Source: Myxococcus sp. CA023 (GTDB lineage Bacteria > Myxococcota > Myxococcia > Myxococcales > Myxococcaceae). From it: a DNA stretch of 64,000 nt. Below the pieces are notes generated by a model, which saw only the letters and a program-made list of their open reading frames with translations, was not told the origin of the DNA and made no database searches. A program made the translations under genes and the position numbers. The stretch spans positions 21,215-85,214 of the forward strand of contig NZ_JAAEAH010000039.1 in assembly GCF_010998615.1 (NCBI RefSeq). The letters run 5' to 3'. The stretch's first letter is position 1. Every line of letters begins with the position of its first letter. Below, one piece after another: positions 9,366-16,696 of the stretch.

Positions 9366-11975
9366 TCAGAGATCAACCGTGGCGCGCGCGGAGAACGCGC
9401 GGCCCGGCTTCTGGACACCGACGATGTCGAAGGCGGGAGCGTCGGTGAGATTCTGGAGGTTGAAGGAGAAGGAGAAGGCGCGCCCCTCGAACCGGGAGCG
9501 GTAGGTGAGCGCGGCGAAGTGCAGCACCTGGGTGGGCACCCGCGCCTTGTCGCCGCCCCGTCCGGCGCTCTCCCAGGAGCGGTAGAACGACTCGACGAAA
9601 CGGGTCGTCCACTCCAGGCCAAGAGCGTCCTGGGAGCTCAAGAGCTGACGCTTCTGGAACCGCGCGGTCGCCGAGGCCTGGAGCCAGGGAATGTTGGGCA
9701 TGCGGTCCCCCTGAAAGCGGGCGAACTGGCCTTCCCGCGCGAGGTTGCGGAAGTCGAGCCAGGTGACGGTGCCGGTGAGCCCCACCCAGTCGCCGGGTGA
9801 GTCCCAGTCCACGCCTGCGTGCGCCGAGAAGGAGCGAGCGTGGTCCACGTTCTCGTAGGCCTGCGTGGCGTCGCCGGGGAAGAGCTGGATGAGGTTCTCG
9901 ACGTCTCGGACGCCCGCGACCGCGTTGGCACCGAAGCGGCCAACGGACGTGACGATGGGGAGGAGCTCCACGCCCAGGTTGGCGTTGTGACTCGACTCGG
10001 GGACGAGCGCCGAGTTCTCCACGAGCAGTCCCCCATCGCCGAAGAGTTCGTCCACCCGCGGCATCCGCGTGGTCCGCTCATAGGACGCCTTGAGGAGCAG
10101 CCCCCGCGTCAGACTGAAGCGCAAGGTGTCACCGAAGCCTCCGGCCCACCGGCGCTCCGCGGCCTCCTGCCTCGTTCCCGAGGCGAAGCGCTGCAGGTAG
10201 CCCTTCACGAACACGGTGTTCTCCAACCTGCCGTCCCAGAGCAGCTGACGATGGGAGAGACCTCCGAAGGCGGACGTGAGCGCGAGCGGCACCCGGAGGG
10301 GGTCCTCCTGCTGCAAACGGGTGAGGTAGGCGTTCTCGCCGCTTCGGTCGCTGTCATCGACGCCGAGCGAAACCTCGAGGTCCTCCGGGTCGAGCAGCGT
10401 CCCGAGGAACCGCACGCGCCCGAACAACGTCTGGCGCGTCTGGGTGTTCTCCAGCGGCGTCGAGCCAATCTCCCCGGCCCTCGCCCGCGTCGCACGGCAG
10501 GCGCCGTACCAGTCGTATAGACAGTCGGAGGCGTCGAGAAGCTCGCCCACACGTTGGTTGTACCCGGCGATGGCGAGCACCTTCAGCCGCTCATGGGGCG
10601 ACACCTCGTAGCGAAGCCCGAGGCCCCAACTCTCCTGCGCGGAGGTGACCGCGCCATAGGGCTGGATCATGAACTGATCGTGTGGGACCTCCTTGTCGTA
10701 GCGGCCGAGGTAGCCATTGAGCACGAGCCGGTCGATGCCCGGCAGTGCCTCGAACCCCACTTCGATATCGCCTCCGGTGCCCCGGTAGGCGTCGTGGTTG
10801 CGGCGCAGGGCGCGCGGCGAGACGCGCCCCGTCGCCGGGTCATCCACGGGGACGGTGACGACGTAGTCGTTCTGCGCGCGGTCGTGGAACCCCGCGGCCC
10901 GCACGAAGACGTGCTCGTGGGCCCGCCACGTCAGCCTGCCAGTCCCTCGGTAGCTGCCGAAGGACCCGCCCTGGAGCGACAGGGACGCACCGGTTTCGGG
11001 CTTCGCGAGGTCGGAGCGCAGGTGGATGGCACCGCCCAGCGCGTCCGTCGCGAGGCGCACCGGGACGACGCCGTTGAAGACCTCGAGTTGCCGGATGAGC
11101 GATACCGGCACACTTCCGAGTCCGTAGACATAGGGCGAGTACTCGATGGGGACCCCGTCGAGGAGGACTCGCACCTGGTCGCCGGAGAGGCCCCCGAGCG
11201 AGAGCTGGGTCCGGCTCCCCATTCCGCCCGTCCGCTGGACCTGCACGGCAGAGGCACGCGTCAACACCTCCGCGAGGTCCTCGGCGCGCTCATGGGCCTT
11301 CTCCAGTTCGACGACGTCCACCGCCTCCGAGCCGCGCACCAGGGCGCGGGCTTCGGTCGACCTGGCGCGGACGACCGAGGTGAAGCCAGGGGGAGCGGGA
11401 AGCTCTGGCTCTTCGGAAGGCTGCGCGGTCGCCTCTTCCGCGGGCGTGTCGGACGCGACTTGGGCGACATCCTCGGCGCCTGGCGGCGCGACCTCGGGAG
11501 GACGGGCGAGGACGAAGTGGTGGATGAACTCGAACTGGCAGGGGACAGGGCTGCCGTCCTGCATCGCCGGGGAGAAGCGTGCATTCTCGAGCGCGCTCAC
11601 GGCCGCCTCGTCGAGTCCGTGTCCAAGTCCCTCGACCACCTCCGCGCGCGTGACCCGGCCCTCCGCATCAAGCGTCAGGAGGAGCTTCACCGCGCCTTCA
11701 AGCCCTGCGGCGAGTGCCTCGGGCGGATAGACAGCCTCTGGCTGGGCCAGCAGCACCGGAGGGACGACCCCACCGGATGGCGCAGGCCCGCCCTCCCCCT
11801 CCGGCGCCTGCGGGTGCGGCGTCCCGCTAGAGGGGGAAGCGGATGTCGCCGGCGCCGAGGTCTCGCTCGCATCCTGGGCTCGCGCGACGCCCATCGACAG
11901 CACGGAGAGGAGTGCGAGCGTGGGGACCAAAGAGGATGGCGCGGGGGCACCCCGCCAGCAACGAAGTGTGGGCAT
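9366..11975 (-). CDS. TonB-dependent outer-membrane receptor with fused N-terminal TonB C-terminal domain
   Basis: After a signal peptide (ending near VARAQ) and a Pro/Gly-rich spacer, residues of about 70-157 form a TonB C-terminal domain (PVLLAQPEAVYPPEALAAG, LDAEGRVTRAEVVEGLGHG, AVSALENARFSPAM). A second acidic/Pro linker follows, then a likely TonB box (TSVVRA) and a plug domain (EVLTRASAVQVQRTGG, VRVLLDGVPIEYSPY, LEVFNGVVPVRLATDALGG). The rest, to the terminal aromatic/hydrophobic strand ARATVDL, is a 22-stranded barrel. With 869 residues it is longer than usual receptors because of the fusion. The Fur box upstream and downstream esterase point to ferric siderophore uptake. The ATG at 11975 is preferred over the GTG two codons earlier. 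Confidence 0.9.
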   Translation of the reverse strand: MPTLRCWRGAPAPSSLVPTLALLSVLSMGVARAQDASETSAPATSASPSSGTPHPQAPEGEGGPAPSGGVVPPVLLAQPEAVYPPEALAAGLEGAVKLLLTLDAEGRVTRAEVVEGLGHGLDEAAVSALENARFSPAMQDGSPVPCQFEFIHHFVLARPPEVAPPGAEDVAQVASDTPAEEATAQPSEEPELPAPPGFTSVVRARSTEARALVRGSEAVDVVELEKAHERAEDLAEVLTRASAVQVQRTGGMGSRTQLSLGGLSGDQVRVLLDGVPIEYSPYVYGLGSVPVSLIRQLEVFNGVVPVRLATDALGGAIHLRSDLAKPETGASLSLQGGSFGSYRGTGRLTWRAHEHVFVRAAGFHDRAQNDYVVTVPVDDPATGRVSPRALRRNHDAYRGTGGDIEVGFEALPGIDRLVLNGYLGRYDKEVPHDQFMIQPYGAVTSAQESWGLGLRYEVSPHERLKVLAIAGYNQRVGELLDASDCLYDWYGACRATRARAGEIGSTPLENTQTRQTLFGRVRFLGTLLDPEDLEVSLGVDDSDRSGENAYLTRLQQEDPLRVPLALTSAFGGLSHRQLLWDGRLENTVFVKGYLQRFASGTRQEAAERRWAGGFGDTLRFSLTRGLLLKASYERTTRMPRVDELFGDGGLLVENSALVPESSHNANLGVELLPIVTSVGRFGANAVAGVRDVENLIQLFPGDATQAYENVDHARSFSAHAGVDWDSPGDWVGLTGTVTWLDFRNLAREGQFARFQGDRMPNIPWLQASATARFQKRQLLSSQDALGLEWTTRFVESFYRSWESAGRGGDKARVPTQVLHFAALTYRSRFEGRAFSFSFNLQNLTDAPAFDIVGVQKPGRAFSARATVDL

Positions 11976-12019
11976 GGTCACGGTGTACAGGCAGGGCTCG
12001 AAGGCGCGAGGATGATGTC

Positions 12020-12038
12020 GATATTGATACTCATTCTC
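12020..12038 (-). promoter_or_regulatory. Fur box
   Basis: The 19-mer GATATTGATACTCATTCTC matches the canonical Fur box GATAATGATAATCATTATC at 16 of 19 positions and keeps its palindromic form. It lies 45 bases upstream of the receptor start, where a repressor would cover the promoter. The motif is AT-rich in otherwise GC-rich DNA. Expression of the three-gene operon on the minus strand is therefore expected to rise under iron limitation. Confidence 0.85.
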
Positions 12039-12114
12039 AATAACACGACGTCCTATCAGTGGCGGCGGTGGGGGTCAATTGGTTGGCGATGTCCTTCACC
12101 GGCTGCGGAGCGGC

Positions 12115-12250
12115 CTAGGTGCTGCCCAGCGCGCCCATGGCGCCGCCTAAGATGAGGGGGCCCGGCCCGTCGAGAGGGACCCGATGACGCCCTCCGCGAC
12201 GCCCTTCAAGGTGTTGAAGTAACCAGTCGCAGCGCTCTCAAGGACGCCAT
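12115..12250 (-). pseudogene. Possible decayed coding fragment
   Basis: On the minus strand the segment reads GYFNTLKGVAEGVIGSLSTG, then after a one-base shift LILGGAMGALGST and a stop. The reading looks protein-like but needs a frameshift and has no start or ribosome binding site. I do not recognise the family. The rest of the gap between the receptor and the DUF3592 gene shows only the Fur-controlled promoter region. Confidence 0.25.
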
Positions 12251-12306
12251 TGATGGTGACCCGGGCCCGTTTCTTTCAATCCAGGGTATCCCTGTAGGCT
12301 GAGGCC

Positions 12307-13341
12307 ATGCTTTTTCGCGTGGTCTCTTCCGCCGTCTTGCTCGCGTTCGTGGCGCTGTGGACGTCCATCACGGTGGCCGCGGACTACTTCACCGTCTCCA
12401 GCATGGTCCTCCAGATGCAGACGGAGAGCTGGCCCTCCGTGCAGGGCACCATCACCCGGAGCGAGGTGGATGCGGTGCGCTCGAACAAGACCACCACCTA
12501 CGGCCTGAAGGTGGCCTACACCTACTCCGTCGACGGGCAGCAGTATGAGGGCAGCAAGGCCCGCCCCTCCATGTGGCGCACGGGGGACCGCGGATTCGCG
12601 GAGGAGCTGGTGGCACGCTACCCCCTCGGGGCCACCATCCCCGTGTACTACCGGCCCGGCCAGCCCTCGGAGGCGGTGTTGGAGACGGGCATGGATGGGT
12701 CGCAGCTGTTCACGCTCATGCTCCTGATGCCCTTCAACCTGGTGATGCTCTGGCTGGGCACCTTGGTGGTGGGGGCCTGGAAGCCGGAACCGCCGCTCTT
12801 GTCCACCTTCTTCCGGGAAGACGGCAGCGAGTACGTGACGCTCGAGGGGCCGTGGACGGCCACCTGGGTGTCCCTGGTTCTGGTGGGCACCTCCCTGGCG
12901 TGCGTCGCGCTCGCAGGACTCACTGTAGGTCTCCATGCACCGCTGCCCGTGGCCGTGGGGGCCTGGGGGGTCGTCATCGTCAGCGGTGTGCTCGTCGGGC
13001 GGTGGTCACATGCACGGGTGAAGGCCGGGCACTACGACCTCCGTCTCCATCCCCAGGAGCGGAGCCTCTCCCTACCGCCCTTCTCCGAACGGAAGCACCG
13101 GCTGGCCGTACAGTGGCGCGACGTGCGGTCGCTCCGCGTCGAACCCCAGGCGCCCACACGGAAGGGGGGGCAGGTGAGCCGCTACCATCTCACGCTCGAG
13201 CTCTCCACCGCCGACGGAGGGGGGCGCCAGGAAGCCATCGCCGGTTTCCCCCGCCAGGAGCAGGCAGAAGCACTGGCAGGCTGGCTGCGAACGCGCCTCG
13301 AGTTGGGCGCGGTCGTTCCGGGAGAGCGGAGCACCGCCTGA
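12307..13341 (+). CDS. DUF3592 membrane protein
   Basis: The 344-residue protein has an N-terminal membrane helix (residues about 5-27), an extracytoplasmic beta domain with the DUF3592 pattern (SWPSVQGTITRSEV, YGLKVAYTYSVDGQQYEG, YPLGATIPVYYRPGQPSEAVL), a second helix near residues 136-158 and a pair of helices near 180-230. The C-terminal 110 residues are soluble and may be a PH-like fold. The function of DUF3592 proteins is unknown; they are usually surface or envelope proteins. It stands alone, with GAGG close to the start codon. Confidence 0.8.
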   Translation: MLFRVVSSAVLLAFVALWTSITVAADYFTVSSMVLQMQTESWPSVQGTITRSEVDAVRSNKTTTYGLKVAYTYSVDGQQYEGSKARPSMWRTGDRGFAEELVARYPLGATIPVYYRPGQPSEAVLETGMDGSQLFTLMLLMPFNLVMLWLGTLVVGAWKPEPPLLSTFFREDGSEYVTLEGPWTATWVSLVLVGTSLACVALAGLTVGLHAPLPVAVGAWGVVIVSGVLVGRWSHARVKAGHYDLRLHPQERSLSLPPFSERKHRLAVQWRDVRSLRVEPQAPTRKGGQVSRYHLTLELSTADGGGRQEAIAGFPRQEQAEALAGWLRTRLELGAVVPGERSTA

Positions 13342-13498
13342 CACAAACCGTAGCGCTCAATGTCGGTGCTCGCTCCGGCCTCGAGCAGCAGCTTCACGAG
13401 CGCGGGGTTGCCCTTGTCCTTCTGGAGACGGGCCACCGCGGCGAGCAGCGGACGTTCGTTGTCGAACCGCCTTCCGTTTGCATCCGCCCCCTGTGTCT
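13342..13498 (-). pseudogene. Ankyrin-repeat gene remnant
   Basis: On the minus strand the reading GADANGRRFDNERPLLAAV, then ARLQKDKGNPALVKLLLEAG and ASTDIERYGLC is a clear ankyrin repeat (G-A-D-x-N, L-x-x-A, V-K-L-L-L-E-A-G-A). An in-frame stop lies three codons upstream of the GAD motif, and the match ends where it meets the stop codon of the DUF3592 gene. About 50 residues survive without start or signal peptide, so this is the relic of a larger ankyrin protein. Confidence 0.65.
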
Positions 13499-13605
13499 AT
13501 CCAAAGCCCGGTCGCTGCGTCACAGGTGCGCCAAGGGCAATGCGCACCATTGAATCAACCCATCCACGAGTGCGAATCACGCCCTGTCTGGTGTATTGAG
13601 CAGCG

Positions 13606-14502
13606 ATGTTCTGCCTCCGCCCCTATCGCGATGTGGCCGACCTCAACACCATGGCTCACCTCGTGGCACAGGCCTGGGCGGAGCGAGGTCCCCACGTGGA
13701 GTGCGCGGTGGGAGACCTGACCTGGCGCCTGCTGCGCAATGCACAGGTACGGCCGCGGGAGGACATTGCCTTGTGGGAACACGCGCCCGGGCAGCTCGCT
13801 GGCTTTGCGTGGGCCTACGGCAACGGAGATGTGGACCTGCTCGTCCACCCGCTCGTGCACGCTGACGCCTTCGCGGAGGATGTGCTTCCCTGGGTTCGCG
13901 CACGCCACGAGCGCACCCCGCAGCCTGCCACCGTGTGGGCACTGGAGAGCAACGGCCCGCTGCTCGCGGCGCTGCAGCGGCGGGGCTGGCGGCGCACCAC
14001 GGGCGGGTGCTACCTGCACCTCGCACTGCCGCTACACGCGGTGCCGTCTCCGCCGCCTTCGCTGCCCGCGGGCTACCGGGTGCGCGCGGTGCGGGGCCCC
14101 GAGGAGGTGGCCCCGCGAGCCCTCGTACACCGGCGCGGCTTCGGCTCCGAGCGGGTGACAACGGAGGTGTACGCGCGGCTCATGGAGGCACCGGGTTACC
14201 AGCCTGCGTTGGACCTCGTCGCCGAGGCACCCGACGGAAGCCTCGCGGCCTGCGCGCTGGGCTGGCTCGACGAGGCGAACGCGGTGGGCGAATTCGAACC
14301 GGTGGCGTGCGCCCCAGAGCACAGGCGACGCGGGCTGGTGCGCGCGCTCCTACACGAAGGGCTCCGGCGCATGCACATGCTGGGCGCAAGGCGGGCCATC
14401 GTGTACGCCTTCGCGGACAACCCGGCCTCCCCCGCCCTCTATCAGTCCGTCGGCTTCACCGTGGTGGACCGCAACCTCGGCCACACCCTGGCGTCCCCAT
14501 GA
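13606..14502 (+). CDS. Double-GNAT family N-acetyltransferase
   Basis: The 298-residue protein has two GNAT-like halves. The C-terminal half (about residues 150-298) is the active-looking one: EPVACAPEHRRRGLVRALLH is the acetyl-CoA pyrophosphate-binding motif A, followed by ARRAIVYAFADNPASPALYQ and SVGFTVVDRN, the usual motif B. The N-terminal half resembles a degenerate copy (LAGFAWAYGNGDVDLLVHPL, LLAALQRRGWRRT). Double-GNAT proteins include mycothiol and antibiotic acetyltransferases, but the substrate here is not indicated. It is not in an operon. Confidence 0.82.
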   Translation: MFCLRPYRDVADLNTMAHLVAQAWAERGPHVECAVGDLTWRLLRNAQVRPREDIALWEHAPGQLAGFAWAYGNGDVDLLVHPLVHADAFAEDVLPWVRARHERTPQPATVWALESNGPLLAALQRRGWRRTTGGCYLHLALPLHAVPSPPPSLPAGYRVRAVRGPEEVAPRALVHRRGFGSERVTTEVYARLMEAPGYQPALDLVAEAPDGSLAACALGWLDEANAVGEFEPVACAPEHRRRGLVRALLHEGLRRMHMLGARRAIVYAFADNPASPALYQSVGFTVVDRNLGHTLASP

Positions 14503-14779
14503 GCGCCCGTCTCACCCGCACTTGCGGCGAGGGCCGGGCCAGCGATGAGGACGAATGACACCCGTCCACCGCCAAGGGGCACGACGCGCCGACTGAAACT
14601 GGCGGTCAGCCGCGATTGCACCAGGAGTGCCTCTCCCCTGCGCGCCCCATGCCGCCAAGGCGAGAGGCTCGGATGCGGAGGCCTCCACCGGATGCCCCCC
14701 TTGTTTCCAACACCCCACCAGAGTGCTATCGGACGCAGGAAACGTGGGCAACACTGCCGCTCCACGGGAAGGCAGGTAG

Positions 14780-15655
14780 ATGAAGAGTCAAACCAAGACA
14801 GATGGCGATTCGGCATCGAAATTCATCAACGAAAGGATTGCCGAACTGGGTGACTGGCGAGGCGATACACTCGCGCGGGTGCGTGCCCTCATCAAGGAGG
14901 CCGTCCCGGAGGTCGTGGAGGAGTGGAAGTGGCGGGGAACGCCGGTCTGGTCCCACGACGGGGGCATCTGCACGGGTGAGGCGTACAAGAAGGCCGTGAA
15001 GCTGACCTTCTTCAAGGGCGCTTCGTTGGAAGATCCCGCCGGGCTCTTCAACTCGAGCCTCGACGGGAACGTCAGGCGCGCCATCGACATTCACGAAGGT
15101 GAGGCGCTGAACGCGAAGGCGTTCAAGGCGCTCATCCGCGCGGCCGTCGCGCTCAATACAGCAGCCCCCAAGTCCAAGAAGGCCACGGCGAAGAAATCGG
15201 CGGCAGCGCCCAAGGCCACCGCGGCCAGGCGCAAGAGCCCCGCTGCGGCCGCCAAGCCGGTCCTCCTCTCTGGCGGCAATCCGCAGATTGCGAAGGGCTA
15301 CGGCGACGCCCCCATCCGGGCCTACATCGAGGCCATGCCGGGCTGGAAACGCGACGTCGGGCACCGCCTCGACGAGCTCATCGAGCGCACCATCCCGGGC
15401 GTGAGCAAGGCGGTCAAATGGAACTCGCCGATGTATGGCGTCGAGGGCCAGGGATGGTTCCTCGGCATCCACTGCTTCGCGAAGTACATCAAGGTGGCCT
15501 TCTTCCGCGGCACCTCGCTGCGCCCCATCCCACCCGGTGCGTCCAAGAGCCAGGACACGCGCTACCTCGATATCCGCGAGGACGAGCCGCTCGACGAGGC
15601 CCAGTTCGCCGCCTGGGTGAAGCAGGCCAGCCAATTGCCTGGCGAACGGATGTAG
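14780..15655 (+). CDS. Tandem DUF1801 protein with histone-H1-like Lys/Ala linker
   Basis: Two DUF1801 (YdhG-like, YjbR/CyaY-fold) domains are present: residues about 25-120 (VPEVVEEWKWRGTPVWSHDG, VKLTFFKGASLEDPAGLFN) and about 175-290 (IPGVSKAVKWNSPMYGVEGQ, IKVAFFRGTSLRPIPP). They are joined by a roughly 35-residue linker of Lys, Ala, Pro and Ser (KSKKATAKKSAAAPKATAAR) resembling histone H1 or HU tails. The linker suggests nucleic-acid contact. DUF1801 function is not established. AAGGCAGG upstream of the ATG at 14780 supports the start. The upstream gap (14503-14779) holds nothing I recognise. Confidence 0.85.
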   Translation: MKSQTKTDGDSASKFINERIAELGDWRGDTLARVRALIKEAVPEVVEEWKWRGTPVWSHDGGICTGEAYKKAVKLTFFKGASLEDPAGLFNSSLDGNVRRAIDIHEGEALNAKAFKALIRAAVALNTAAPKSKKATAKKSAAAPKATAARRKSPAAAAKPVLLSGGNPQIAKGYGDAPIRAYIEAMPGWKRDVGHRLDELIERTIPGVSKAVKWNSPMYGVEGQGWFLGIHCFAKYIKVAFFRGTSLRPIPPGASKSQDTRYLDIREDEPLDEAQFAAWVKQASQLPGERM

Positions 15656-15678
15656 GGCGTGCCCTCCGCGCATGACGT

Positions 15679-15705
15679 GCGCCTCGTGCCACGGCTTCGA
15701 GGCGC
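15679..15705. terminator. Hairpin between convergent genes
   Basis: The perfect 8-bp stem GCGCCTCG / CGAGGCGC with an 11-base loop lies between the ends of the DUF1801 gene and the lysR-type gene. There is no run of T, as is common in high-GC genomes. It could serve both strands. Confidence 0.5.
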
Positions 15706-15714
15706 GAGTGCCGC

Positions 15715-16620
15715 TCAGTCAGAAGCACTCCTGCCAGAGCGGGAGACAGCTTCATGCGCGAGGACGCGGAAGTGCTGCGCCGCGGGCGCGGGCCGCGTTC
15801 CAGGAAAGGCCACCACCAGCTCCGCGTGTCCGGGAGCGCCGCTCAGGGGGCGGAACACCACCCCTTTGGGACACAGCGCCTGGGAGGACGCGGGAGCGAT
15901 GGTCAGCCCCAGGCCCGCTTCCACCATGCCAACGACGGACGGCCACGAGCTGGCTTCCTGGAGGATGTTCGGAGAGAAACCCGCGGCCAGGCACATGCTC
16001 GTCACCAGGTCGTGCAGACCCGGCGCGGAGTGACGCGGAAAGAGCACGAACGGCTCGTTCGCCAGTGAGGACAGCGCGACGACCTGCTGACGGGCTCGCG
16101 GGTGTCGAGCTGGCAGGGCGAGCACGAAGCGCTCCTGGAGCAGCCGCTCGACGGTGAGCCCTTCGTGACGGAACGGCGCCCGGATGATGGCGATGTCCAG
16201 CTCACCCGAGGCGAGCGCGGCGCCGACATCCAGCGTCTCGCTGTCGTCCAACTCCAGCTTCACCTTCGGGAACCGCGTGCGGAAGCGCAGCACGATGTCC
16301 GGCAGCACGCCGAAGGCAGACGACGCGGCGAAGCCGACACGCAGCGTGCCCGTCTCTCCACTCGCCGCCTGCTGCACCGAATGGATGACATCCGCGCGCC
16401 GGGCCAGCAACGCACGCGCATCCTCCAGCAAGCGGCTCCCGGCGGCGGTGAGGGCCACTCGGCGGCTCGTGCGCGTGAGCAGCTCGACTCCCAGCTCGGA
16501 CTCCAGCCGGCGAATCTGCTGGCTGAAGGGCGGCTGGGCCATGCCGATGCGCGCGGCGGCGCGTCCGAAGTGCAACTCCTCCGCCACGGCGACGAAGAGC
16601 TGGAGCTGACGGAATTCCAT
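15715..16620 (-). CDS. LysR-family transcriptional regulator
   Basis: The 301-residue protein starts with a classical LysR winged-helix domain (MEFRQLQLFVAVAEELHFG, then FSQQIRRLESELGVELLTRT). A substrate-binding domain of two Rossmann-like lobes follows (TLRVGFAASSAFGVLPDIV, GELDIAIIRAPF, VGMVEAGLGLTIAP). It resembles the BenM/CatM branch in length and motifs. It is transcribed away from an S9 peptidase gene, its likely target. A palindrome overlaps its start codon, suggesting autoregulation. Confidence 0.92.
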   Translation of the reverse strand: MEFRQLQLFVAVAEELHFGRAAARIGMAQPPFSQQIRRLESELGVELLTRTSRRVALTAAGSRLLEDARALLARRADVIHSVQQAASGETGTLRVGFAASSAFGVLPDIVLRFRTRFPKVKLELDDSETLDVGAALASGELDIAIIRAPFRHEGLTVERLLQERFVLALPARHPRARQQVVALSSLANEPFVLFPRHSAPGLHDLVTSMCLAAGFSPNILQEASSWPSVVGMVEAGLGLTIAPASSQALCPKGVVFRPLSGAPGHAELVVAFPGTRPAPAAQHFRVLAHEAVSRSGRSASD

Positions 16621-16633
16621 ATCGAGACGATAT
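16619..16633. promoter_or_regulatory. LysR-type operator overlapping the regulator's start codon
   Basis: ATATCG-AGA-CGATAT is a perfect inverted repeat containing a T-N11-A core, the standard LysR box. It covers the ATG of the lysR-type gene and lies 64 bases before the start of the divergent peptidase gene, so it could mediate both autorepression and control of the peptidase. Confidence 0.6.
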
Positions 16634-16696
16634 TCATCTCAATGCGCATCAAAAGATATATTGGTCGTGAAGGATGTGGCTTCCTACCATCGGCGC

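Noticed and set aside
10554..12155. A 1.6-kb plus-strand frame across the TonB receptor gene and the Fur box
   Set aside because: Antisense to the receptor; it runs through the Fur box and intergenic DNA without any domain.
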